In this document: positions 1 to 9,300 of the stretch, one piece after another
Layout: every line of letters begins with the position of its first letter
Position numbering within the stretch: position 1 is the stretch's first letter
DNA from: Phoronis ovalis
Taxonomy: Eukaryota; Phoronida; Phoronidae
Direction of reading: 5' to 3'
Length of the DNA: 17,409 nucleotides
NCBI GenBank assembly: GCA_028565635.1
Contig: JAOXYB010020860.1
Location: forward strand, 1-17,409
Notes under the pieces: model-generated
Seen by the model: only the letters and a program-made list of their open reading frames with translations
Databases searched by the model: none
Told to the model about the DNA's origin: nothing
Program-made: the position numbers and the translations under genes

Positions 1-80
1 CATGGCGAGGAGTCCAGAGTAGGACGTCACTTGCAAGTTCTTGCTTTGCTCGCCAACAGTGTCCCGCAAACCGCATTATA
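1..80 (-). mobile_element. Fragment of a non-LTR retrotransposon reverse-transcriptase ORF, cut by the window edge
   Basis: Read on the minus strand from base 76 down to base 1, the frame is open and gives MRFAGHCWRAKQ, followed by ELASDVLLWTPRH, and runs off the left edge. The pattern (R-F-A-G-H-C-x-R-x-K-x-E near a later D-x-x-L-W-x-P-x-H) is one I recognise from the C-terminal part of reverse-transcriptase polyproteins of animal non-LTR (LINE-type) retrotransposons. The stretch is clearly more GC-rich than the DNA to its right, as expected of an inserted piece. No start, tail or target-site duplication can be seen, because the element continues outside the window. The plus strand is also open here (27 codons to TAG at 79-81), but its protein matches nothing I know. 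Family assignment is from memory. Confidence 0.6.
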
Positions 81-916
81 GAGACTAATGCAAAACAATG
101 GATGTGTATTTTCACTCCATGTTTTCCAGGTATTAGTGGCAATTAGCATGTAATACACATGCTCATTCTAATAAATATTCAGTTGGATAAAATATTGCAA
201 CATTATAATTTTAAAGTTTTAATTACAAGTAAATATTCACAATGAGAATCACACAAAACAACAAACTTCAGTTCATTTATTACTTATACAGTAAATGAAC
301 AACACAGGACTACATTTATTACTAAATTTAGACAATTTAAATTTAATTTTAAATTAATATACATTTCTTTACACAAAATGTGTTGTCAAACATGGTAGTT
401 TTTCAGAGTATTTTAAACCCATATTTTAAAAGTTACCCCAAAGTTTCAACAGTTCAAATTTTATCCATTAATTAATTTTTTTTTCGCATCATGTTCTCCA
501 TCCTCTTGTGTAACATCTATTTGATATATGCACATCATACCAAACTATGTTCTAGTATTTAGTAGATATTATTGAAATTTAATGTCTTCAAAAAGTATTA
601 CTATATACAATAGATTAGAATACAAAAAATTCAAATTTGATGTATATGTTAATAGATATTATTATATCATGTTAACATATTTTTTGTGAAGCATATAGTA
701 AAAAATGTCTCTTCTAAAATAAAGAAGTTAACATTTTGTACTAAATACTTATTACTTGATATTAATTTTAAGAGTTCGAAGTTTCCAATAAGTCCTTTGC
801 CACACCTCCATAACTCGTGCCATTTCAGCTTATAACATGCAATTTCTATCAGTCTTGCAATCACTCCCTCAGTAAAGATATCTTTAGTATATTGCTTTCT
901 TAACTGCACCATAATA
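81..916. other. 3' flank of the receptor gene, noncoding
   Basis: Very AT-rich DNA between the retrotransposon fragment and the receptor stop codon. It should contain the receptor 3' UTR, since that gene is read towards the left. Possible minus-strand poly(A) signals (AATAAA, seen as TTTATT on the plus strand) lie at 315-320 and 276-281. A minus-strand frame stays open from 987 to 667 in a different phase from the receptor, but it shows no recognisable domain. I see no other gene here. Confidence 0.5.
276..320 (-). terminator. Candidate poly(A) signals for the receptor transcript
   Basis: Two AATAAA hexamers on the minus strand, at 320-315 and 281-276, lie about 600 bases past the receptor stop codon. 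In DNA this AT-rich such hexamers are common by chance, so the assignment is tentative. Confidence 0.25.
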
Positions 917-2146
917 TTATAATGATGTTGAAGCATTAGTTTTGCCAACGATGTTTTTAGAAGGGCCACCTGTAGCTGCAGTTTCAACTTTACTTTTTCT
1001 GTTCCATTCTGGTTTCAATCGAAACATTCTTTTAAATTCTTTACGGAAACGTGACCCCATGGAGCAGTATAAAATGAAATTTCCACAACTGCTCATCAAA
1101 GTTAACATATTTGATACAACTAGAGCATAGTCATATGTTGTGATTGGTTCGTTATTCGAAGTTGTAAGTCCTGAATTAGGTTTACAAAATCGTAATAAAT
1201 TGTCTGATCCATATAAAAACAGGTGCAAAATGCAGCCTGGTAGATGACAGATTAAATAAATGAAAACAATTAGAACTAGAAGTAGAGTCAAGCGTCGATT
1301 AGATCTTGTGGTTGTACCAGTGGATAAAACGCCAGTAACAAGTCGACTGGATCTGATCACCCGACGTACTAACAAGCTATTCAATATGAATAATGCAATC
1401 CAAGGAATAATGTACCAAATAACAGGACCCTGGTTATTGAGGATACAATGATACTGATTTGTTGCAGTTAGATTGCCAAATTCACTTGTTCCATGGTAAT
1501 ACAAATCAGTGACATGTATATCACACATCTTACTCAATAACTGCTTCGTTATATAGGTATCAGGTAAAGAGTAAACTTGGTAAGTAAAAAATTCAGGTAA
1601 TGTTAAAGCAACCAATAGCACGAAAATTGACACAATTACAATTCGCGTGAATGTCAAAGTACACACTTTCTTCATGTCAAATGGATACCAGACAATTAAA
1701 AATCGTTCAACCGTTAAAGCCAACGTTATCCAACTGGATCCTGCAATGGCTATCAGATATAGTGGTACAATATATGTTTTAATTACAGGTATAAAAACAG
1801 CAGCTTTAAAGTACATCACTTGACAAGTTTTGTTGGGGAAATATTGGAAATATAAATAAGTCTCAAATTTGAAAAAAAATGTCAAAATAACACAAATATC
1901 ACTCACAGCCAAAGCTTTCAAATAAACCGTAGTGGAAGAACTGTTCATACGCTTACTGTTTAAAACTATCAGTGTCAAGATGTTTCCGGTCAAACCAATG
2001 AAAGCTAATACAATGTATACGTATGCATAAAATATTTTCTTTACTTCATACAAATGTGCACCAGTTCCTGGTTCTAGAGAAGATGGAGTGGTTACCAATG
2101 CTGCTTTGGAAGAAAATGTTTGTGTTACTGTCGTTTGTGCATCCAT
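917..2146 (-). CDS. Rhodopsin-class (class A) GPCR, FMRFamide-receptor-like
   Basis: A single uninterrupted reading frame of 409 residues predicts a plasma-membrane receptor, probably for a peptide, signalling through G proteins. Seven hydrophobic segments lie near residues 40-62 (TM1, with G54-N55), 76-99 (TM2, LAVSD with D83), 122-146 (TM3, then E147-R148-F149 in place of DRY), 168-186 (TM4), 241-262 (TM5), 286-311 (TM6, C300-H-L-P303 in place of CWxP) and 341-361 (TM7, CGNFILYC in place of NPxxY). A basic helix 8 (RKEFKRMF) follows at 368-375, then a Ser/Thr-rich tail. N-x-S/T glycosylation sites lie on the first extracellular loop (N105) and the second (N225). The GNFILYC ending, the ERF motif and the PFDMKKVCT second loop resemble invertebrate FMRFamide-type receptors. 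The cysteine usual at the top of TM3, about 25 residues before the Arg, is absent; C108 lies 40 before it. The start is ATG at 2146-2144 in a good context (ACAAAATGG). Upstream noncoding exons are possible. Ligand unknown. Confidence 0.9.
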   Translation of the reverse strand: MDAQTTVTQTFSSKAALVTTPSSLEPGTGAHLYEVKKIFYAYVYIVLAFIGLTGNILTLIVLNSKRMNSSSTTVYLKALAVSDICVILTFFFKFETYLYFQYFPNKTCQVMYFKAAVFIPVIKTYIVPLYLIAIAGSSWITLALTVERFLIVWYPFDMKKVCTLTFTRIVIVSIFVLLVALTLPEFFTYQVYSLPDTYITKQLLSKMCDIHVTDLYYHGTSEFGNLTATNQYHCILNNQGPVIWYIIPWIALFILNSLLVRRVIRSSRLVTGVLSTGTTTRSNRRLTLLLVLIVFIYLICHLPGCILHLFLYGSDNLLRFCKPNSGLTTSNNEPITTYDYALVVSNMLTLMSSCGNFILYCSMGSRFRKEFKRMFRLKPEWNRKSKVETAATGGPSKNIVGKTNASTSL

Positions 2147-2726
2147 TTTGTTATCTTTCTGATTCTATAATAAACTGTGATATCACACCAGTACTAACAA
2201 AAGTTATTTCTGAATCCTAAGTCCTTGGTTCACTGTGTACAGTGCAAATTGCAGCTTACAGTTTATAGAAACAACGTTAATACCTATTCCTATTAAACAA
2301 TTTCGCAAAATTAATTACGAGTTAATTAGCAAAGCAATTACTTTGGTCCACTGCAAATTTAAACTGCTGATAGTTACGCACTGCCACTTTCCAGATTATG
2401 TTGACTATATATATCTTCTATAATAATGCAGTTGCTGTTTTTTCTAGTCGAAAAACTTTTATCACAAAATATCAATCACTTCTACAATATCCAACTAAGT
2501 CTATAATGGAACTTGTATGATTGACTGCTGTTTTTTTTTTAATAATTTGTCATAATCTTCATACACACAACTGACTGCACAATTTCAAAAAAACATAGCT
2601 TGTTTGATGTTATCCTTAGTTTATCAATGTGATTTACACAGAGGGACCTTTACTGGTGTAAAGAATTATCACCAGATTTCATCTAGTAGTCATAGAAAAG
2701 TATAATTGATTATATACTGATGCATG
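2147..2726. other. 5' flank of the receptor gene
   Basis: AT-rich spacer upstream of the receptor start. It should hold the receptor promoter and 5' UTR, but I find no convincing TATA box, initiator or coding exon. Confidence 0.4.
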
Positions 2727-2839
2727 TTCTTCTCGACTGTTACTCTGAAACAAAGCTAAATAAATGCATTATACCATTGATAAGAATCGGAAATTTCTTC
2801 TCAAGTGTTACTCGGAAACAAAGCTTATGCATTATATCA
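2727..2839. repeat. Two imperfect tandem copies of a roughly 65-bp unit; the second is split by an insertion
   Basis: Copy A (2727-2794) and copy B (from 2795) share TTCTTCTC, GTTACTC, GAAACAAAGCT and TGCATTATA in the same order, with scattered differences. Copy A continues ACCATTGATAAGAATCGG. Copy B breaks after TTATATCA at 2839 and resumes at 3164-3186 as TTATATCATTGATAAGATTCC. Copy A therefore acts as an internal reference for the site before insertion. Confidence 0.7.
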
Positions 2840-3163
2840 CCGGGGGTAACTTTCATGATTTTTAAATGGTGATGCTCCACAAAACGTTTCAAGCCCTTAA
2901 CAGTTTTTACAAAAAAGAAATAAAAACATGCCCCCTTTTGGATTTTTTCTTGGCAAATGTCTACGATTATCCATTTTCAGATAAATTTCCATAAACTACT
3001 AAATTTGTTAAAAAACACAAAAACAAATACGAGCTGTACGTGGATAAATATACCTTCATGCTAAAAAGCGGCACCGTTTTTCGGAATTCTGAATGCTTAA
3101 AACCACACCCCTCTCACACGGAGCATACCCATATCCCTTGTTAATGACAGTCACCCCCTAGGG
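2840..3163. mobile_element. 324-bp MITE-like element with terminal inverted repeats and an 8-bp target duplication
   Basis: The left end (2840-2882) and the reverse complement of the right end (3163-3114) match imperfectly over about 45 bases. Shared blocks are GGGGGT, ACT, TCAT, ATGG and ATGCTCC, the last near 2873-2879 and 3118-3124. TTATATCA flanks both sides, at 2832-2839 and 3164-3171, as expected for an 8-bp target-site duplication. The interior has no coding capacity. An 8-bp duplication is typical of hAT and P superfamilies, so a non-autonomous hAT-type element is the best guess, but the termini (CCGGGGG and CCCTAGGGGG) do not settle the family. Confidence 0.65.
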
Positions 3164-3171
3164 TTATATCA

Positions 3172-4212
3172 TTGATAAGATTCCAAGCAACTTAAAACTA
3201 TGTCATATTTTAAACTAAAATTTGCGTCAAGTAAATGTTAACATTGGGGTTAACTTACAAAACTAAAGTACATTTACCAACTAGTGTAAACAGTCATAAA
3301 CTTTAATAAAGATACACTATTAAAGACAAACAAGGAAAAAATTAATATAATTTTAGCAGTAAATTAATGACTAATAGAACAACACTGAAATCAAAATAAA
3401 ATGCAGAAAGCAATTTATCAGTTTAGGTAAAAGTATCGTTAAAAGACACAATATTATGGAAACTTAATACGATGAACCAGTCCAGTATACATACTAGTTG
3501 ATGATCTTTTTTCCAAAAGGTCAATTACAAGTATTGCGTTGATAACTTTTAGCGCTAAGAGTATAATAAATGTTATGTACAAAACAAAGAAAGAAAGAGA
3601 GATTATAATAACTTCAACCCATTTATTCAGGATATGATTAGTTTGAGTTAATTACAGATCATCAATTGTAGTGTTTACTATTACATTCCAACAAATAAAA
3701 ATTTCCTCTGTTAGAGACTTGGGAAGAGTTCCTAGTATGCACAGCAAATTTTTTATTATTACATTTGAAAAATAGTTGTAATTGATACAAACCAATCTAA
3801 TACTACGTACAGCTATGTTATTCATTGGGAAAACCATGCTTGCAGATGTCAACTACCAGAAACTACACAACGCTATCAATGGCCAGCTGGGAAAACCAGA
3901 AGTAAAATGTTTAATGAAATTTGATCAAAAACTTTACTGAATAATGCTTTAACACTTGTTAAAAATTTTTAATGTTGCAAGCTAAAAACTGTCATTTTTA
4001 CCTATGTTTAAGGCATGTTTTATCCGTTATCTTTTTGTTAAAGATATAATTAACGTAATTTTTTATTCAAGATCTGGTCTTATGATATAATGAAACCTCA
4101 GCATGCCCCCACCTCTAACCTTCTTTCACTTATAGCTTACTGAAAATTGAGAGAAACATACAAAACAAATTGGCTTGCTTGCTGCTTTATGGCAAAAACT
4201 CTAATAAATGTT
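3172..4212. other. Intergenic DNA with no recognised gene
   Basis: AT-rich sequence without convincing coding potential. A 66-codon minus-strand frame at 3652-3852 is the longest, with no domain and ordinary noncoding composition. I see no structured RNA. Confidence 0.4.

Positions 4213-4245
<33 letters not shown>
4213..4245. repeat. Compound microsatellite, (ACAT)n then (AC)n
   Basis: About four ACAT tetranucleotides pass directly into about eight to nine AC dinucleotides. This is a simple length-variable repeat in the intergenic spacer. Confidence 0.95.
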
Positions 4246-4799
4246 TTGTGATATAGCCATTTTTATTATCTCCAAAGAAATAGGAAACCAATAATCTGAA
4301 TGAAGCTTAAGTTTTTTCATCCCCCAAATCAACTTTTGAGTAAGAAAAGAAGAGTGGATCGTATTGAAAATTCATATTTGTTTGAGTAGGATTGAATACC
4401 CTTAAATCTCGCACAAACATTTGATACTTAGGATACCTTAATATGTAGATATTATGTAAATATGTATACAGTCAGGTACATAAATATGATATAACTTGAA
4501 ATACCATTACCATATATATTAATTATATATATTTATTAGTTAACAGATCTGAAACAATAATACACCAGAGCAAAGATGTCTGAATCACTTTGTGCGTACA
4601 TTTAGTTCAGGTATAAACAAACTCAGTAATAATAATAATTAATAAAATGATAATCCTTGTATCATGTTTCATCTATATTGAACAAAATGGTATACAGAAA
4701 CAGGATTGACTTTAATAATAAATGTATTAATTCAGTCAGCTGTAGAACACACATTGTCACAGATTTTCTGTCTTACTGACATTTTCATCAGCTATAATA
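4246..4799. other. Intergenic DNA with no recognised gene
   Basis: AT-rich spacer with short TA-rich runs (for example 4507-4541). I see no coding frame, RNA gene or mobile-element end, though the foldback element that follows may begin a few tens of bases earlier, near 4770. Confidence 0.35.
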
Positions 4800-5285
4800 G
4801 ATGGTTTCTAAAACTTAACATTTAAGCTGTCATAATGATATTTTCAAACTATTGTGTAAAAGGTATGAAACTTAATCAGAGTTTAATAACACCCTATATA
4901 AATCATTAGGTACATCCTACAGGAAAACCCAGTAGATAAATTTTTTTGCTTGTCAGAATTTGTTATGGACCATTTTTAAATTGCACCAAACTTTGGTTAT
5001 ATAATCAATTTAGTTATTTTAGAAAATAAAAAAATTAGCTTTTTTTCAACATTAATTAATAGTTAATTATTCACGGTATTTACAAAAATTTGGACATAAC
5101 AAATGACGAGGGTATCATTTACTCCCTAAAAACATAGTTAGCTCAAACTTAGATCTCCGCAGCATTTTCCTGTAGGATGTGCCTTATGATTTTTAATAGG
5201 TGTAATAATTTCTTGCGTTGCACATACGAGTCTAAAAATACCACCATGACATAGAATGAATGTTGACGTTTCAGGAAATATTTAG
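4800..5285. mobile_element. Long imperfect foldback element (MITE-like inverted repeat)
   Basis: The left arm (about 4800-4990) resembles the reverse complement of the right arm (about 5074-5285). The clearest block pairs 4888-4926 with 5165-5208, sharing TTTTCCTGTAGGATGT and ATGATTT on the right-arm sense. Outward, matching blocks continue as TGTCAT and ATATTTT/GTATTTT. Inward, TTTGTTATG on the left matches CATAACAAA on the right. The central loop is about 80 bp and contains the palindromic ATTAATTAAT. There is no coding frame. Exact ends and a target duplication could not be fixed by eye. Confidence 0.6.
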
Positions 5286-5812
5286 TTTGAAAAAAATGTA
5301 ATGCAAATTTTTCCCAAATTTTTATTTAAATAGTAACAAAAGTCTAACTTAGAGTTACAAAGGAAAAGCAAATTATATACATTTTGAAAGTACACAACTC
5401 AAACGCCTAAATCGGTAATTTATTCTCTCCAAGTAGGTCATGTGACCTGTACTTCTGCCTTTTCAGGTTAAATTAATGCAAAATTTGAAAGATAAAATTA
5501 TATTTTATTATTATAGCTTTACCTGCAAAGTTTACATTTTGAAACAAATAATCTCCATGTACAGAACTCCAAAACATTGTCTCAATTTTTTGCTCTGATC
5601 AAATACATAAATTTCAAGTTTATGCCTCAGAAAAATGTTAACTAAACTGGGCCACTGGGTTAGTAGGTTGAGAGTTTTTTAACTTACATTCTTCCAAAAT
5701 CGCCTATTTACAGGAAAATAAATGGCATATTTACTATCAAAGTTTAACTAACACATATAACATCATTCAACTATAAAGGGCGAATAAATTTTGTAGAATG
5801 ATGCTTTCCCCC
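5286..5812. other. 3' flank of the F-box gene
   Basis: Noncoding AT-rich DNA just past the stop codon of the F-box gene, expected to hold its 3' UTR. Minus-strand AATAAA hexamers lie at 5509-5504 and 5424-5419 and could direct polyadenylation, although chance occurrences are frequent in this composition. Confidence 0.4.
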
Positions 5813-6379
5813 TTAACTTGATTCTTCAAACATCACAGTCAACGTCAAGTCATTATACCTCTGTAATTGTTCTTTCGTCAGCACAAAACTTGTAGGAAAA
5901 TAGGGTATCAAGTCTTCTTGAGGCGTACAGTCATTTAAAGTTATTAACCATAGTTTTGGCAAAGCATTTCCCACACTTAAGATCCTATTAACTGATGTGT
6001 TGTCTCCAATTAAAGTTAAATGTTCCAAATTCGGTGTATAAAATCCCAAAACTCGCGCAAGAAATTTCACGTTATGACACGAAAGGTGAAGTGTTTTTAA
6101 AGCTATCAGGGGAGAGCTATGGTCAACTTGCAGTAACGGCAGCTGCAAAACATGCAACTGTAAATGTAGTAAATTTGGACATCCTTGTATTCTTAGGTAA
6201 AGCAAATTGGGACAGATTATTGCCAGACTTGTAAGATGTATACCTTGATCTAATGTGAGATGTCTCAACAGGGGGAGATCAAGTACAAGTTCTCTTTCAT
6301 TGGGTAATGATCGCACTTCCAATGTATCTAGGGTGTCCCGATTTTGGCTTAGAATAACCTGACGTTTGTCTGGGGTTAT
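5813..6379 (-). CDS. F-box gene exon 18 (last LRRs and C terminus)
   Basis: This last exon, following acceptor TTTTTGCAG, encodes residues 772-959 and ends at TAA (5815-5813). LRRs run through IICPNLLYLRIQGCPNLLHL and LKTLHLSCHNVKFL to TPNLEHLTLIGD. The final 50 residues (from about DLIPYF) leave the repeat pattern and may cap the solenoid. Confidence 0.92.
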   Translation of the reverse strand: MTPDKRQVILSQNRDTLDTLEVRSLPNERELVLDLPLLRHLTLDQGIHLTSLAIICPNLLYLRIQGCPNLLHLQLHVLQLPLLQVDHSSPLIALKTLHLSCHNVKFLARVLGFYTPNLEHLTLIGDNTSVNRILSVGNALPKLWLITLNDCTPQEDLIPYFPTSFVLTKEQLQRYNDLTLTVMFEESS

Positions 6380-9300
6380 CTGCAAAAATAGAGTGACATA
6401 TGATTCTACTTTAACAAGGTTAAAGCACATATTTCACAATAGTGGTATCACAACTGCCAACAACAGAACACTTCTCGTTTTATTTTGTGAAACCATATGA
6501 ATGCATGTACATAAAAAACAGTATGAATAAATAGCACCATACATTCCTTATGACAAAGCAAAGATAGAGCAGTTACTAATGTCCGCTTTTTCTGTTCAGC
6601 AAGAACATGTATGCAATACATGTGTTTAATACATTTGCCATACCTTAGTAAGATTATTGCAAGCAAATTCTTTCAAGCAGCTATCAGGGTGTATGAATAG
6701 CTCAGTAAGTCTTCGTAATCCAGTCAGCCTCAAACTAGATAGGTTTGGACATGTTGTCAGTTGACTAAAATATACAGCATACAGTTGTAAGTTTAAGTTC
6801 CTGAATACATAACTTCGGGTACAGACTACGCTTATGTTCAAAAATTCTATCCAGTAGTTGTTTACTATAAAATCTTTTGAAGTTATAATAGTATAGAAAA
6901 GTTATATAGTTAGCAAATTGGAAAGTTCAAAAACAGAAAATTTGACCAAATTAATCAGTAATGTATGCTTGATGTATAAGATGATTGTTGGGTACAACTA
7001 TTCAAATTTCTCATGTAATACTAGATTCTACTAGTTTATACTAGTATTCGTTTCTAGTTTGCACTAGTACTAGCAATACAACTTTCCAAGGACAAATAAA
7101 GTCTGTCAAACAAAGATTTACCTAAGTTTATGACAGCCTGTTAGTTGCAAACTTGTCACTGCAGTACATGATGTTAATATAGTTTGAAGGATATTGTCTG
7201 TAAGACTGTCGCATTTATGAAGACAAATACTTTCTAATTTTGGACACCTAATAGAAAACAAACAGCTTATAGATGATGCCATAATATATATATATATATA
7301 TATATATAACAGAATCGAAAGATTCCTGCTTTGGTTTAATATTCACCTAATCAAAATATAACAAAATGGCAGTGTAATGCAAAAACTTCTTGGTTATAAA
7401 ACAATATTTCTAACTTCAAAACATGCATTAATTGTAAAATAATTCAAGCACATAGTAGATACCATTTTAATTTTCATTTTCTAAAATAAATGTAAACTTT
7501 CATTGCTCCCAAGATGCGCTAATCTTGGGGTGCAAGTAGAAAATTAAGATACACACCCCATTTAATATTATATGTATTACAAATGTTTCTGTATTTAACG
7601 ATTTAACAGAACAATGATAACATCACAATTCAAATATGAACATCATAAATAATGCGAAATGCTTAGTCATACTGCTGGCATACTGGACAATTGTTAATTA
7701 ATTGGGAAATCAAGAAGATTAGAGTGACGTAATGCTTACAAAAAAAAATACCAGAATGCAAAAGTCCTAAAGCCTGTTGTCGTATATTTTTCAAAGAATT
7801 TTTAGACTGTTTAATGGTCATTGATTTGTATTTTTGATAGGCTGACTGACCTCAGTTTGTCTTATATTTAGCACATATTTTTAGAAGCGAACTGAGTAAC
7901 ATAGTTGCACTAAAATTGCTTAAATTGTTGATACATATTATGAATTTTAAAAATAAAATTTGTAACTTATATTTATGTGATTATTTAATGTACACCCAAT
8001 TTTATATTTTTTTCTATTTTCATTACTAAAAACAATGACTTTTAAATTATAAAATGAAGAAATAAGACTAAAAGTGTCAACTAACAATACACTGTTCTCA
8101 TATAATTAATTCATCTTGAGTGTGTAAACAGGCTATTTGATTTATTACCTTATGTCAGCAGAGTTGTGAGGCATCATACATATTCCAGTGACTTCCAGTT
8201 GTATTAACTCTGAACTATGTACAGTGAATGCGCCAAAACTAGTTCCAGTCACATTTAGCTTCTGGAGATTTTCACATAGTAATTTCAATGATTCTACCAT
8301 CCCACACCACTAAAGCCAAACAATCAATTTTATTATTTATTACAAAAGCTCAAAATGGCCATCATAATTGCTTCTACAGAATAGAAATTTCAGATATAAA
8401 ATTTATAGTGCCTGTTCAGACTTTTCTACAAGAAATATTAAAATTAAATTTGGCCTTTATGGTTGGTTACACTCCTAAACAGCTGGTAGTTGTGTATCAG
8501 AAATATACCAGGGCAAGATAAAAGATTCTCAATTGAAGAAAATAAAATGTCTGATAAACAAAAAGCAACACAATATACAAAACACATGTTCAATTTCTTT
8601 TTTAGGTTGCCAGGCTCTAAATATGTAAATTAATAAATAAATAATGAATGTTTGCTTTAATTAATTACCTTTTACATCAGTAGGTGTGCTGATATTTACT
8701 AATCATGCAGAATAAACAGTTTTAATTACTGTACCTGGACAGTGACAGATGTTATCTGAGAGCAATTAATAATCTTTAATTGAGTCAATTTGGAGCAACT
8801 AATAATTTGAATGGTTTCCAAGCATGGCCAATCATCCATCTCCAGGCTACAAAGTTAAACATTTAAATATTTTACTAATTTTGGCAACATAAAAATAAGT
8901 GCTCCAATAATTTCAAGATTAAATAACACAGATGCATTCACAGACATCTTATCATTTAATGCTTCACTTTATCATTTGCATATTAAAATTTACAATGCTG
9001 TAATGTTTTGTAACAGAAATTGCTCCAGACAAAATTTACGCTGGAAATCAATGCGCTTTAAACAGATCTTCCACAATTTCCAGGATTTTCAGGAGCTTAA
9101 CCGACAAGTAGAAGCAGACATCACAGTACCTGTGGCCATATTGCAATACGTCCAGCCATACAGTGGATAAATGAACTTTAATGTCTCGCAACAGTAAACT
9201 TTATGTTTTACTGAATGCACAAAATGCCTTGTAACTAGTGCCATCTATCTAAGGAACCAGTATTCTGAAAGTTTTTCTTGCAGCTGTTATGTATGACGTG

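Noticed and set aside
1-81. A plus-strand frame open from the left edge to TAG, which looked like the 3' end of a gene
   Set aside because: The minus-strand frame over the same bases matches a reverse-transcriptase pattern, while the plus-strand protein matches nothing I know.
667-987. A 106-codon minus-strand frame overlapping the end of the receptor in another phase, with protein-like composition
   Set aside because: It overlaps the confident receptor frame, has no recognisable domain, and frames of this length occur by chance. The receptor has a normal tail and stop without it.
8288-8521. A 77-codon plus-strand frame
   Set aside because: It overlaps exon 15 of the F-box gene on the other strand and otherwise lies in intron 14; no domain or known start context.
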